A DNA stretch of 64,000 nucleotides from an uncultured Aurantimonas sp. (GCA_947488615.1 CANKZU010000006.1:124001-188000), one strand, 5' to 3'. Positions 1-8,709 are shown, numbered from the stretch's first letter. The notes: a model not told the origin generated them from the letters alone. Program-made: numbers and translations.

Positions 1-519
1 ATCCCAGATCTTGACGACCGGCGCCGAAACCTCGGTCATTTCCGCCTGCTGGCGTTCGATCACCGCTTCGCGTTTTTGAACGAGATATTCGACGGCCTGA
101 AGGACGATCTGGTCGATGACCCGCGTCGTATCCCAGATTTCAGCGGTAAAGGCTTCCGGGTCATGGGCAAGAATGGGTTGCAACAGGTCAAACAGCGGCT
201 GTTTGAGCGAAGCAATGAACCAGCCCATCTCCTTCGGCGTGACGCCTCGCTGGGTCCGGCTTTCCGTCACCGCCTCCAACGTCTCTCGGAACTGATCCCA
301 GACCGGCTTGCGGAAGTCGAAACCGTCATCGACGGCCGCATTCTCCATCGCACTGGCGAGAACGCCGAGCAGTTCCCGGCTCTGCTGTTCGGTTTCCTTG
401 GCGGAAACAAGATCCGTGCGTTTGACGCCTTCCCTCGCCTGGGCTTTTAGCCAGCCGGTCAAGACCCTTTCGAAGTCTGTACGCAGCAGCGTAGCGGCGG
501 GAGATGTTTCGTCTGCCAT
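1..519 (-). CDS. RsbR-type stressosome protein, N-terminal part (cut by window edge)
   Basis: The reading frame is open from an ATG at 519 on the minus strand to base 1, giving 173 residues that begin MADETSPAATLL and end VVKIWD. The first ~150 residues are a helical, charged domain like the non-heme globin/RsbRD sensory domain of RsbR co-antagonists. The ending, with RQQAEM followed by S-x-PVVK(I/L)WD, is the linker that normally leads straight into a STAS domain (VVKLWDGIL...), which would lie outside the window. RsbR proteins form the stressosome shell and pass stress signals to RsbT-like kinases. Transcribed away from the transporter at 899. The C-terminal STAS domain and any rsbS/rsbT neighbours cannot be seen, so the call rests on the N-terminal part and the linker motif. 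Confidence 0.72.
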   Translation of the reverse strand, partial: MADETSPAATLLRTDFERVLTGWLKAQAREGVKRTDLVSAKETEQQSRELLGVLASAMENAAVDDGFDFRKPVWDQFRETLEAVTESRTQRGVTPKEMGWFIASLKQPLFDLLQPILAHDPEAFTAEIWDTTRVIDQIVLQAVEYLVQKREAVIERQQAEMTEVSAPVVKIWD

Positions 520-898
520 TTCATGCCCTTACTATCAGCGTCCCTGCGCGTCTATCGCGCGGTCCGGCCGTTGATGCAATCCAGTTTTTTTCGCTTTTGG
601 CCAAATCGAAAGTTTTGGCGCCGGCGTGTCGCCCTTCCTCGCGGAAGGCTCCGCGCGCATGGTTTGCACAGCTGCCCCAGTGATATGCGGTTGCAACGCC
701 ATATCAGCTCGGAAACTCTCCCCTATGCATGTTGCAATGCAGTATATTCCCATTCTTCGACGGTCATCCGAAAGTACTATTGGCGAACGTCCACACTTCA
801 GTGACGATGGCGGTCGTTCAAGCTGATTATCGGCGTTCAGCGGCCACTTGGTCGACACCCGGCGCTCGGCTTGAATTCAATAATTCGGGAGGTCACCA
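520..898. other. Divergent intergenic region, no gene seen
   Basis: This 379-base stretch separates the minus-strand RsbR-like gene from the plus-strand transporter operon. Short frames exist on both strands, but none has a recognisable protein or a convincing ribosome binding site. It probably holds both promoters. The only clear signal is the strong GGGAGGT just before the ATG at 899. Confidence 0.5.
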
Positions 899-2263
899 AT
901 GGCATTTTTCAAGGACGGATGGACCCGTCGACAGCTGCTCACGACGAGCGTCGGCGTTGGCGCCGGCCTCGCCATGCCGCACGTCTTCACACGTGGCGCC
1001 TGGGCGCAGGACAAGGCTTTTTGCAACAATCCGAACGGCGATACCGTCACCCTCGGCTTCAACGTCCCCCAGTCCGGCCCCTATGCCGACGAAGGCGCCG
1101 ACGAGTTGCGGGCCTATGAGCTTGCCGTTAAGCACCTGAACGGCGAAGGCGATGGTGGCCTGATTCCGCTGTTCAAGCCGTCGAATCTCAAGGGAAATGG
1201 CATACTCGGCAAGAAGGTGGCCTTCGTCACCGGCGACACCCAGACCAAGTCTGACGCGGCACGGGCGTCGGCCAAGCGGATGATCGAGGCCGACGGCGCG
1301 ATCATGATCACCGGCGGCTCGTCCTCGGGCGTCGCGATCGCGGTACAGTCGCTCTGCCAGGAGATGGGCGTCATCTTCATGGCGGGTCTGACCCACTCCA
1401 ACGACACCACCGGCAAGGACAAACGGCGCTACGGCTTCCGGCATTTCTTCAACGCCTACATGTCGGGGCAGGCGCTCGGACCGGTGCTGGCCGAAGAATA
1501 CGGCAAGGATCGCGTCGCCTACCACCTGACAGCCGACTACACTTGGGGCTGGACCCAGGAAGAATCGATCAAGAACGCCACCGAGGAGCTCGGCTGGAAA
1601 ACGGCGGAGGCCGTTCGCACGCCGCTCGGCGCCGGCGATTTCTCGCAGTATCTGACGCCGGTGCTCAATTCGGGCGCCGATGTCCTGATCCTCAACCACT
1701 ACGGCGGCGACATGGTCAATTCGCTGCGTCAGGCCGTCACCCAGTTCGACATGAAGAGCAAGCAGATCAACGGCAAACAGTTCGAGATCGTCGTACCGCT
1801 GTTCTCCGAGTTGATGGCGCAGGGCGCCGGTGAAGCCGTGAAGGGTATTCTCGGTACCGCCAACTGGGATTGGAAGCTCGAAAACGAGGCCTCCAAGGCC
1901 TTCTCCAAGTCGTTCGGCGAGGCCTATGGCCGGCCACCCTCACAGGCTGCCCAGACCTGCTACGCACAGACGTTGCTCTATGCCAACGCCGCCGAGACCG
2001 CCGGCACCTTCTACCCGCCGGAATTGATCAAGGCGCTCGAGGACTTCGAGTTCGACGGACTTGGCAATGGGCCGACGCTGTATCGCGGCGCCGATCACCA
2101 GTGCTTCAAGGACGTTCTGGTGGTGCGCGGCAAGCAGGAGCCGGCCAACCAGTTCGATCTGATGGAGATCGTCAAGGTGGTACCGCGCGACGAGGTCACC
2201 TACGATCCCGAGATCTTCGGCGGCGAGCTCGGCCCCTCGGAAGTCAAGGGTTGCGCGGCCTGA
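899..2263 (+). CDS. ABC transporter substrate-binding protein, branched-chain amino acid/amide type, Tat-exported
   Basis: A 454-residue type I periplasmic binding protein of the LivJ/AmiC/UrtA superfamily. A twin-arginine signal (TRRQLL, residues 9-14) and a cleavage region ending AWAQ near residue 38 show export of a folded protein to the periplasm. The body has the expected features: PQSGPYADEG near the start of the mature protein, GGSSSGVAIA, and a C-terminal region with several Cys. The start is set by GGGAGGT nine bases upstream. It is the first gene of a five-gene transporter cluster, and the four genes after it supply two permeases and two ATPases. The ligand cannot be read from the sequence. 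The downstream sugar-acid-type enzymes make a carboxylated small molecule plausible, but that is inference. Confidence 0.88.
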   Translation: MAFFKDGWTRRQLLTTSVGVGAGLAMPHVFTRGAWAQDKAFCNNPNGDTVTLGFNVPQSGPYADEGADELRAYELAVKHLNGEGDGGLIPLFKPSNLKGNGILGKKVAFVTGDTQTKSDAARASAKRMIEADGAIMITGGSSSGVAIAVQSLCQEMGVIFMAGLTHSNDTTGKDKRRYGFRHFFNAYMSGQALGPVLAEEYGKDRVAYHLTADYTWGWTQEESIKNATEELGWKTAEAVRTPLGAGDFSQYLTPVLNSGADVLILNHYGGDMVNSLRQAVTQFDMKSKQINGKQFEIVVPLFSELMAQGAGEAVKGILGTANWDWKLENEASKAFSKSFGEAYGRPPSQAAQTCYAQTLLYANAAETAGTFYPPELIKALEDFEFDGLGNGPTLYRGADHQCFKDVLVVRGKQEPANQFDLMEIVKVVPRDEVTYDPEIFGGELGPSEVKGCAA

Positions 2264-2282
2264 TCCACGGCTGACATGATGA

Positions 2283-2310
2283 GGGCCGCCGACCGAATGG
2301 CCGGTGGCCC
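2283..2310 (+). promoter_or_regulatory. Intercistronic stem-loop between binding-protein and permease genes
   Basis: GGGCCGCCGACC and GGCCGGTGGCCC form an imperfect 12-bp stem with a GAAT loop. There is no T-tract after it, so it looks like an mRNA-stabilising or attenuating hairpin. Such hairpins commonly follow binding-protein genes and raise their level relative to the permeases. Confidence 0.5.
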
Positions 2311-2353
2311 ATCAAGCTTTCGCGAGGATCGATAGGATCGATCAGAGGGACCT

Positions 2354-3367
2354 ATGGACGCCATTATTCTTCAGGTCTTGAACGGGCTCGACAAGGGCGG
2401 CGCCTACGCGCTCATCGCCCTCGGCCTGACATTGATCTTCGGCACTCTGGGTGTCGTCAATTTCGCCCATGGCGCGCTGTTCATGCTCGGCGCCTTCTGT
2501 GCCGTGGCCTTCACCAAATTGCTGACGATCTCCGAGCGTATCCGCGACGAGAGCGTCACCTTTTTCGAGGCCTACAAGGAAATCCCCTATCTGGAGATCT
2601 GGTGGGGAGACACCGGCCGCACGATCGTCGACTGGGCGGTCCCCCTGTCGATCTTCATGGCGATTCCGATCATGCTCTTGATCGGCCTCGCGATGGAACG
2701 CGGCCTCATCCGGTTCTTCTACAAGCGCAGCCACGCCGAGCAGATTCTGGTGACCTTCGGCCTCGCGATCGTGTTGCAGGAGATCATCAAGCACTACTTT
2801 GGCGCCAACCCGATCCCGCTGACCGCGCCCCCGGCGCTGGCCGGCAGCGCCGACATCGGCCAATGGTTCGGGGTCACCGGCATCAGCTATCCGATGTGGC
2901 GCATCGTCTATTTCCTGTTCTCGCTCACTGTTATCGCCGCTGTCTTCGCCTTCTTGCAACTGACCACCTTCGGCATGGTCGTCAGGGCCGGGATGGCGGA
3001 TCGCGAGACCGTCGGTCTGCTCGGCATCAATATCGGCCGCAAGTTCTCGATCGTCTTCGGGCTGGCCGCGGTCGTGGCGGGCCTTGCCGGCGTCATGTAC
3101 ACGCCGATCCTCGCGCCGAACTACCATCTGGGGATGGATTTCCTGGTCTTGTCCTTCGTCGTCGTCGTCGTGGGCGGCATGGGGTCGCTGCCCGGCGCGG
3201 TGGTTGCGGGCTTCTTGCTGGGCATCCTCCAGTCCTTCGCCTCGATGACCGAGGTCAAGGACATCGTTCCGGGCATCGACCAGATCATCATTTATCTCGT
3301 CGCCGTCGTCGTCCTGCTCGTCCGTCCGCGCGGCTTGATGGGCCGCAAGGGCGTCATGGAGGCCTGA
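2354..3367 (+). CDS. livH: ABC transporter permease, LivH family
   Basis: A 337-residue integral membrane protein with about eight hydrophobic segments. The typical LivH opening is present ([20 protein letters not shown], then [18 protein letters not shown]). The cytoplasmic coupling motif region around G-(L/M)[12 protein letters not shown] and the glycine-rich [17 protein letters not shown] are also present. It forms the translocation pore with the next gene product. The ATG follows GAGGGACCT. It lies 90 bases after the binding-protein gene and four bases before the second permease gene. A longer periplasmic insert around residues 55-90 ([17 protein letters not shown]) is seen in only some LivH subfamilies. 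Confidence 0.9.
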   Translation: MDAIILQVLNGLDKGGAYALIALGLTLIFGTLGVVNFAHGALFMLGAFCAVAFTKLLTISERIRDESVTFFEAYKEIPYLEIWWGDTGRTIVDWAVPLSIFMAIPIMLLIGLAMERGLIRFFYKRSHAEQILVTFGLAIVLQEIIKHYFGANPIPLTAPPALAGSADIGQWFGVTGISYPMWRIVYFLFSLTVIAAVFAFLQLTTFGMVVRAGMADRETVGLLGINIGRKFSIVFGLAAVVAGLAGVMYTPILAPNYHLGMDFLVLSFVVVVVGGMGSLPGAVVAGFLLGILQSFASMTEVKDIVPGIDQIIIYLVAVVVLLVRPRGLMGRKGVMEA

Positions 3368-3371
3368 TCCG

Positions 3372-4613
3372 ATGAACAGCGCTGTTTCACCCTCCGCATC
3401 AACCGCCGAGACCGGTTCGCATCGTTCGGCCACGCCGGCAGCCAAGCGCCAGCGCGGCTTCTTCGAGGGTCCGATGGGGGATTATGTCTATGTCGCGCTT
3501 TTCGCGGCGGCGATCCTGACCATGCCGATCTGGCTGGCGCCGATCGGCGCCGGTTATCCCGACATTTTGCAGAAGTTCGCGATTTTCGGGATCTTCGCGC
3601 TCGGCTTCAACATCCTGTTCGGCTTCTCCGGCTATCTCTCCTTCGGCCATGCCGCCTTCCTCGGTGCCGGCTCCTATGCCGCGGTCTGGATGTTCAAGCT
3701 TCTGTCGATGAACGCCGTCTTCGGGCTGGTCTTCGCGATCCTCGTCGCGGGCGTGTTCGCGCTGGCCATCGGCTTCGTCAGCCTGCGCAGGTCGGGCATC
3801 TACTTCTCGATCCTGACGCTGGCCTTCGCGCAGATGTCCTACAACCTCGCCTATTCGGTGCTGACGCCGATCACCAATGGCGAGACCGGCCTGCAGATTT
3901 CCCGCAGCGATCCACGGATTATCGACCGCGCCTTCGGCACCGCCTCGGCGTCGCTGCCGTCGCCGAACTTCTTCGGAATCGAACTGCAGGGATGGGCCGG
4001 CTTCTATTTCTGCGCGGTCCTTTTGATCCTTGCCTTCTTCCTGGCGATGCGGATCAAGAATTCGACCTTCGGCATGATGCTGCTCGCCATCAAGTCGAAC
4101 CAGAACCGGATGGCCTTCACCGGCTTCAACACCCGGCCCTATCTGCTGACCGCCTTCGTCATTTCAGGCATGTATGCCGGTCTTGCCGGCGGGCTGCTGG
4201 CCGTCACCGACCCGCTGGCGGGCGCCGACCGCATGCAGTGGACCGCGTCGGGCGAAGTCGTTCTGATGACCATCCTCGGCGGCGTCGGCACGCTGCTCGG
4301 GCCGGTTATCGGCGCGGCTGTGATGAAATATCTCGAGCAGATCTTCTCCTCGTTCAACGACAGCTTCCTCTATCGCACCTTCGACTTCCTGCCCAACTGG
4401 GCGCAGGAGACGATGGTCGCGATCACCAGCCCCTTTGTCGGCGAAGGCTGGCTGTTGACGCTGGGCCTTCTGTTCATGGTCCTGGTGATCCTGCTGCCGG
4501 GCGGCATCATGGAAGGTCTGCGGCGGATCGGCGGTATCATCCGCAAGCCGAAAACGGCGGGCGACAAGCAAATGCCCGACATGCCGCATTCGGCCCATTC
4601 GGCCGCGGAATAG
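3372..4613 (+). CDS. livM: ABC transporter permease, LivM family
   Basis: A 413-residue membrane protein of the LivM type. The family motif [20 protein letters not shown] lies near residues 80-100, and the coupling region with [15 protein letters not shown] and [16 protein letters not shown] follow. It has a polar N-terminal extension of about 35 residues and a short His/Ser-rich tail. It pairs with LivH to form the membrane channel. It starts four bases after livH stops and ends eleven bases before the first ATPase gene, so it is cotranscribed. Confidence 0.9.
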   Translation: MNSAVSPSASTAETGSHRSATPAAKRQRGFFEGPMGDYVYVALFAAAILTMPIWLAPIGAGYPDILQKFAIFGIFALGFNILFGFSGYLSFGHAAFLGAGSYAAVWMFKLLSMNAVFGLVFAILVAGVFALAIGFVSLRRSGIYFSILTLAFAQMSYNLAYSVLTPITNGETGLQISRSDPRIIDRAFGTASASLPSPNFFGIELQGWAGFYFCAVLLILAFFLAMRIKNSTFGMMLLAIKSNQNRMAFTGFNTRPYLLTAFVISGMYAGLAGGLLAVTDPLAGADRMQWTASGEVVLMTILGGVGTLLGPVIGAAVMKYLEQIFSSFNDSFLYRTFDFLPNWAQETMVAITSPFVGEGWLLTLGLLFMVLVILLPGGIMEGLRRIGGIIRKPKTAGDKQMPDMPHSAHSAAE

Positions 4614-4624
4614 AGGAACACGGC

Positions 4625-5380
4625 ATGGATCTTCTTGCCATCAGCGGCGTCAACAAGCGCTTCGGCGGGCTCAAAGCTCTCGACAACGTCAATCTGAACG
4701 TCAAGGAAGGGACCATCCACGCCATCATCGGCCCCAACGGCGCCGGCAAATCGACGCTGCTCAATTGTCTGGTCGGGCGCATTATCCCGGACGAGGGATC
4801 GGTGGACTTCAACGGTCATCGACTGCTCGGCCGGCATCCCCACCAGATCAACCAGGCCGGTATCGCGCGGGTCTTTCAGACCCCGGAAGTCTTCGGCGAG
4901 ATGACCGTCATGGAAAACGTCATGATCCCCGCCTTTGCATCGACGGACGGGGCGTTCCGCATCAATTTGTGGAAGCGGGCCGCGGATCGTCGGCAAGTCG
5001 AAGCCGAGGCCGAGGAAATCCTCGAGGATTTGAACCTCGCCGACCAGCGTGACCAGATCGTCAATTCGATGTCGCGCGGCGACAAACGGCGGCTGGAACT
5101 GGCCATGTGCCTGGTCCAGAAACCCAAGCTCCTGCTGCTCGACGAGCCGACTGCCGGGATGTCGCGCGCCGATACCAACAACACCGTCGAGCTGTTGAAG
5201 AAGATCGCCAAGCGCAAGATCACCAAGGTGATCATCGAGCACGACATGCATGTGGTCTTCTCGCTCGCCGACACGGTCAGCGTGATGGCGCAAGGGACCG
5301 TCATCGCCGAGGGCACGCCGCAAGACATCAAGACCGATCCGCGCGTGCAGGAAGCCTATCTCGGGGGAGCGCATCTATGA
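4625..5380 (+). CDS. livG: ABC transporter ATP-binding protein, LivG family
   Basis: A 251-residue nucleotide-binding subunit. Walker A is GPNGAGKST (residues 36-44), and Walker B ends LLLLDEPTAGMS. The signature segment reads MSRGDKRRLELAMCL, a form found in one LivG subgroup instead of the textbook LSGGQ. The switch histidine is in VIIEHDM. A much longer open frame in the same phase begins upstream, but the ATG at 4625 gives a normal LivG N-terminus and follows a GAGGAAC site. The stop overlaps the next start as ATGA, indicating translational coupling to livF. Confidence 0.92.
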   Translation: MDLLAISGVNKRFGGLKALDNVNLNVKEGTIHAIIGPNGAGKSTLLNCLVGRIIPDEGSVDFNGHRLLGRHPHQINQAGIARVFQTPEVFGEMTVMENVMIPAFASTDGAFRINLWKRAADRRQVEAEAEEILEDLNLADQRDQIVNSMSRGDKRRLELAMCLVQKPKLLLLDEPTAGMSRADTNNTVELLKKIAKRKITKVIIEHDMHVVFSLADTVSVMAQGTVIAEGTPQDIKTDPRVQEAYLGGAHL

Positions 5381-6147
5381 GCGAGACCATCGCCACGACG
5401 GAACGACCGGCGTCCCCTCGCCCTGTGGCCGGGACCGATGCGACGCCGTTCTTCGCCGCGCGGGACCTGCACGCCTATTACGGCGAAAGCTACATCGTCC
5501 AGGGCGTATCCTTCGAAGTGCGCGAGGGGGAGATCCTGGCGCTGCTTGGCCGCAACGGCGCCGGCAAGACCTCCACTTTGCGGACCATTGCCCGCGCCGG
5601 GCAACCCGAGCTCAAGCGCGGCGAGATCTGGCTGGAAGGCCAGCCACTGCACGAAATGCAGAGCTATCAGGCGGCCCAGGCCGGTATCCAGCTCGTTCCC
5701 GAGGATCGGCGGATCATCGCCGGCCTGACCGTTGAGGAAAACCTCAAGCTCGCCCAGATCGAAAAGCCCATCGGCTGGACACTGGAGCGCATCTACGATC
5801 ACTTTCCGCGGCTGGCGGAGCGCCGCACCCAGGAAGGCACGACGATGTCGGGCGGCGAGCAGCAGATGCTCGCGGTGGCGCGGGCCCTTGCCCGCGAGGT
5901 GAAGCTGCTGCTGCTGGACGAGCCCTATGAGGGCCTGGCGCCGGTGATCGTGCAGGAGATCGAGCGGATTCTGGAAGAGATCAAACAGCTCGGCATCACC
6001 ACGATCCTGGTCGAACAGAACGCCATCGCCGCGCTGCATCTGGCGGACCGGGCGATCATCCTGGAAATGGGCGAAGTGGTTTTCGATGGCACCGCCCAGG
6101 AGATCATCGACAACAAGGAATTGCGCCTCCAGTACCTGGCGATCTGA
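5377..6147 (+). CDS. livF: ABC transporter ATP-binding protein, LivF family
   Basis: A 256-residue second ATPase of the transporter. It has an unusual ~28-residue polar N-terminal extension (SETIATTERPASPRP...) before the normal core begins at ARDLHAYYGES. Walker A is GRNGAGKTS, the signature is MSGGEQQML, and Walker B ends LLLLDEPYEGLAP. The start ATG overlaps the livG stop by four bases. It is the last gene of the transporter operon; the next gene lies about 300 bases downstream. Confidence 0.92.
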   Translation: MSETIATTERPASPRPVAGTDATPFFAARDLHAYYGESYIVQGVSFEVREGEILALLGRNGAGKTSTLRTIARAGQPELKRGEIWLEGQPLHEMQSYQAAQAGIQLVPEDRRIIAGLTVEENLKLAQIEKPIGWTLERIYDHFPRLAERRTQEGTTMSGGEQQMLAVARALAREVKLLLLDEPYEGLAPVIVQEIERILEEIKQLGITTILVEQNAIAALHLADRAIILEMGEVVFDGTAQEIIDNKELRLQYLAI

Positions 6148-6443
6148 GGGCGCCTCAGCCCCCGGCGTCCGTCAGGGTTGCCGACGCGCTGATCCGCGAC
6201 ATCCCCAAAATCGACTGATGGATGATGGGCGGGTTTCACGCGCTTATCCTGCGACCATTTTCTTGCCAAGATCGCGATAAACCGACCGCCTCCGGAGGGA
6301 GAGCCATCGCCGTTCCCAAGAGGGATGGCGCCGGTTTTGCGACAGAACGATCGTCGCTTTTAACGTATACATTGCACGCTTCTCCGCGATATGGCATGAG
6401 GCCGAAGGCTTGGACCGGCGCAAGCCGCCATTGGGGGATTTCC
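6148..6443. other. Intergenic region before the SDR gene, no gene seen
   Basis: These 296 bases lie between livF and the dehydrogenase gene. An AT-richer patch around 6356-6373 (CTTTTAACGTATACATTGC) is the only promoter-like sequence. No convincing -35/-10 pair at normal spacing was found, and no protein was recognised. The dehydrogenase gene could have its own promoter here. Confidence 0.35.
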
Positions 6444-7190
6444 ATGAACCGCATCGATCTTCAGGGACGCACGGCGATCATCACCGGCGGCGCGCGCGGC
6501 ATCGGTCTGGCCACCGCCGAGCGGGTTCTCGCCAGCGGAGGATCGGCCGTGCTGTGGGATGTCGATGGCGCGGCGATCGAGGAAGCGGTAGCGCAACTCG
6601 GCGAAAAGGCCAGCGGCCAGACGGTCGAACTGACCGACGCCGACGCGGTGGCGACCGCCGCGATGGACGCCTTCGCCAAGGCCGGAGCGATCGATATCCT
6701 GGTCAACAATGCCGGCATTACCGGCGGCAACGGCAAGACCTGGGAGCTTGCGCCCGACGTCTGGCGCAGAACCATCGAGGTCAATCTCGTCGCGCCCTTC
6801 CTGACCAGCCGGGCCGTCGTGCCGCTGATGCTGGAAAAGGGCTATGGCCGGATCGTCAACATCGCCTCGATCGCCGGCAAGGAAGGCAATCCCAACGCCT
6901 CGCATTATTCGGCCTCGAAGGCCGGCCTCATCGGCCTGACCAAATCGCTCGGCAAAGAGCTTGCCGGCACCGGCGTCCTGGTCAATTGCATCACCCCGGC
7001 CGCCGCGCGCACCGCGATTTTCGACCAGATGAGCCAGGAGCATATCGACTACATGCTGTCGAAGATTCCGCTCAATCGCTTCGTCGAGCCCGCCGAGGTC
7101 GCCGCGATGATCGCCTGGCTCGCCTCCGAGGACTGCTCGTTCTCGACTGGGGCGGTGTTCGACATTTCCGGCGGCCGCGCCGTCTACTGA
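6444..7190 (+). CDS. SDR-family dehydrogenase, possibly 2-keto-3-deoxy-L-fuconate/rhamnonate 4-dehydrogenase
   Basis: A 248-residue classical short-chain dehydrogenase. The cofactor motif is TGGARGIG (residues ~14-21), NNAG is present, and the catalytic Ser-Tyr-Lys lie in IASIAG and YSASK. An Asp after the second strand (LWDVDG) favours NAD+ over NADP+. The ATG at 6444 follows GGGGGATTTCC and gives a normal N-terminus; a longer in-frame opening at 6222 has no support. The following FAH-family gene suggests the pair oxidises a 2-keto-3-deoxy aldonate and then cleaves the diketo product. That role is inferred from context and resemblance to fucose/rhamnose-pathway SDRs. A general 3-oxoacyl reductase role is the alternative. 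Confidence 0.8.
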   Translation: MNRIDLQGRTAIITGGARGIGLATAERVLASGGSAVLWDVDGAAIEEAVAQLGEKASGQTVELTDADAVATAAMDAFAKAGAIDILVNNAGITGGNGKTWELAPDVWRRTIEVNLVAPFLTSRAVVPLMLEKGYGRIVNIASIAGKEGNPNASHYSASKAGLIGLTKSLGKELAGTGVLVNCITPAAARTAIFDQMSQEHIDYMLSKIPLNRFVEPAEVAAMIAWLASEDCSFSTGAVFDISGGRAVY

Positions 7191-7240
7191 GGCGTCGACG
7201 CTTTCCCTGCCCATCACGTTAGAAGGACGGACAACGCACC

Positions 7241-8083
7241 ATGAAACTCGTTCGCTATGGCCCCTCGGGCGAAGAGAAGCCCGGCCTCGTCGACGCCAGC
7301 GGCACGCTGCGCGATCTGACCGCCCATGTCGGCGACATCGCCGGGGACGTTCTCTCCGACGCCGGGCTCGCCAAGCTGAAGGCTCTCGATCCTTCCAGCC
7401 TCCCCTCGGTCGACGGCACGCCGCGCATGGGCCCCTGCGTCGGGCAGATCCAGAAGATCGTCTGTATCGGGCTCAATTATTCCGATCACGCGGCCGAGAC
7501 CGGCGCGGAGGTCCCCAGCGAGCCGATCATCTTCGCGAAGGCGCTCTCGGCGCTATGCGGGCCGAACGACGATGTCGAGATGCCGCGCGATTCGACAGCG
7601 CTCGACTGGGAGGTCGAGCTTGCGATCATCATCGGGACCAAGGCGAAATACGTCGAGGAAGCCGACGCGATGAACCACGTCGCCGGTTTCGCAATCATGA
7701 ACGACGTGTCCGAGCGCGACTTCCAGACCAAGCGCATGGGCCAGTGGACCAAGGGCAAAAGCCACGACACGTTCGGTCCGCTCGGTCCCTGGCTGGTGAC
7801 CCGCGACGAAATGGGCGACCCACACAATCTCGCCATGTGGCTCGACGTCAACGGCGAGCGCCGCCAGACCGGCAACACCAACACGCTGATCTTCAACGTG
7901 CCGCACGTCGTGTCCTACCTGTCGCGGTTTATGACACTGATGCCGGGAGATGTGATCTCGACCGGTACGCCACCAGGTGTCGGCATGGGCATGAAGCCGC
8001 CGAAGTACCTGAAGCTGGGGGACGTCATGACGCTGGGGATCGACGGGCTCGGCGAGCAGAAGCAAACCGTCGTTTCGGCCTGA
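7241..8083 (+). CDS. FAH-family hydrolase (2,4-diketo-3-deoxy-L-fuconate hydrolase-like)
   Basis: A 280-residue fumarylacetoacetate-hydrolase-family enzyme. The opening MKLVRYGPSGEEKPGL is typical of the group often annotated as ureidoglycolate lyase or 2,4-diketo-3-deoxy-L-fuconate hydrolase. The divalent-metal site is visible in DWEVELA (E-x-E), and GLNYSDHAAE and ISTGTPPGVG are family motifs. An AAGGACGG ribosome site precedes the ATG. It follows the SDR gene by 50 bases. If the pathway assignment is right, it splits the diketo acid into pyruvate and a hydroxy acid in the cytoplasm. Other FAH substrates such as acylpyruvates are possible. Confidence 0.82.
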   Translation: MKLVRYGPSGEEKPGLVDASGTLRDLTAHVGDIAGDVLSDAGLAKLKALDPSSLPSVDGTPRMGPCVGQIQKIVCIGLNYSDHAAETGAEVPSEPIIFAKALSALCGPNDDVEMPRDSTALDWEVELAIIIGTKAKYVEEADAMNHVAGFAIMNDVSERDFQTKRMGQWTKGKSHDTFGPLGPWLVTRDEMGDPHNLAMWLDVNGERRQTGNTNTLIFNVPHVVSYLSRFMTLMPGDVISTGTPPGVGMGMKPPKYLKLGDVMTLGIDGLGEQKQTVVSA

Positions 8084-8150
8084 GCCACGGCTTCCCGACG
8101 CGGTCGAAGCGCATTGCTTCATCTGACCGCGACGCTCTCCCCTCGAAGCT

Positions 8151-8181
8151 GACGGGCGCCCATTTCGCATGGACGCCCGTC
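8151..8181. terminator. Hairpin between convergent genes
   Basis: GACGGGCGCCCAT and ATGGACGCCCGTC form a 13-bp stem with one mismatch around a five-base loop. It sits between the FAH hydrolase gene (plus) and the small lipoprotein gene (minus). A short T-rich GGTTTCTCC follows on the plus strand. It is likely a terminator, perhaps weak because the T-tract is poor. Confidence 0.5.
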
Positions 8182-8201
8182 GGTTTCTCCGCTTCCGGCT
8201 G

Positions 8202-8342
8202 TTACTCCGGGGTCTGCCCCTCGACGATGCCGCCCGATGGGGTCTGGCCGATGTCGCCGCTGTCGTTGCTGTCCGGGGTCTGGCAGCCTGCTGCGGCGAG
8301 GAGCGCGATCAACGCGGTGCTGGCAAGAAACTTTTTCATCAT
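8202..8342 (-). CDS. Small lipoprotein A with repeated QTP motif (46 aa)
   Basis: A 46-residue protein reading MMKKFLASTALIALLAAAGC at the N-terminus, a textbook lipoprotein signal: two Lys, a hydrophobic stretch and the lipobox AAGC. AAGGGAC lies about ten bases before the first ATG. The mature part is only 27 residues, Gly/Asp/Ser-rich, and contains QTP three times (CQTPD, GQTPS, GQTPE). The motif QTPSGG-(I/L)-V-x-GQT is shared with the second small lipoprotein next door. It is predicted to be membrane-anchored in the periplasm. Its size and signal recall entericidin-like peptides, but there is no clear family match and no function is assigned. Confidence 0.72.
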   Translation of the reverse strand: MMKKFLASTALIALLAAAGCQTPDSNDSGDIGQTPSGGIVEGQTPE

Positions 8343-8446
8343 ATTCCGTGTCCCTTCTAAGTGGTGTCCAATTCAACAGTTGTCCTAAGCGATGGTTGCA
8401 AGACAAAATGTCGCATCGAAACGCCTGACGAACTCGGTACGCGATC

Positions 8447-8611
8447 TCACCGCCGCGTTTGACCTGGGACCAATCCGCCGGACGGCGTCTGGTGGAGGCC
8501 GCCGCTGATCACCCGGTCGTGCCGGGCACCCGCCATGTTCTGACTGCAGCCCGCGATCGTGGACAAAGGGAACAGCGACACCATCACGGCGCTAAAAAGC
8601 ATCGTTTTCAT
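8447..8611 (-). CDS. Small lipoprotein B sharing the QTPSGG motif (54 aa)
   Basis: A 54-residue protein beginning MKTMLFSAVMVSLFPLSTIA and followed by GC, which gives an acceptable lipobox (IAGC). The mature peptide ends with QTPSGGLVPGQTRR and so repeats the C-terminal motif of the lipoprotein gene at 8202. The N-terminal halves differ, which suggests an old duplication or a conserved functional tail. The ribosome site is weak (AAAAAGAT at a long distance). The two genes are tandem on the minus strand, 104 bases apart. Function unknown. Confidence 0.62.
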   Translation of the reverse strand: MKTMLFSAVMVSLFPLSTIAGCSQNMAGARHDRVISGGLHQTPSGGLVPGQTRR

Positions 8612-8709
8612 CAGAGTCGATCTTTTTGTTTAGCCCAGAAGCAAAACGTCCCGTGCGCTCCCGGGTTGCGCGGTTCCGAGTCACATCCCGGTGAAGCTCC
8701 GCGTTACCG

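Noticed and set aside
6337..6371. TTGCGA and TATACA as a sigma-70 promoter before the SDR gene
   Set aside because: The spacing is 23 bases, too long for a normal promoter, and there is no second supporting element.
8119..8406. 95-codon minus-strand frame covering the small lipoprotein
   Set aside because: It is in another phase from the lipoprotein gene, is Arg-rich and lacks a signal or ribosome site.
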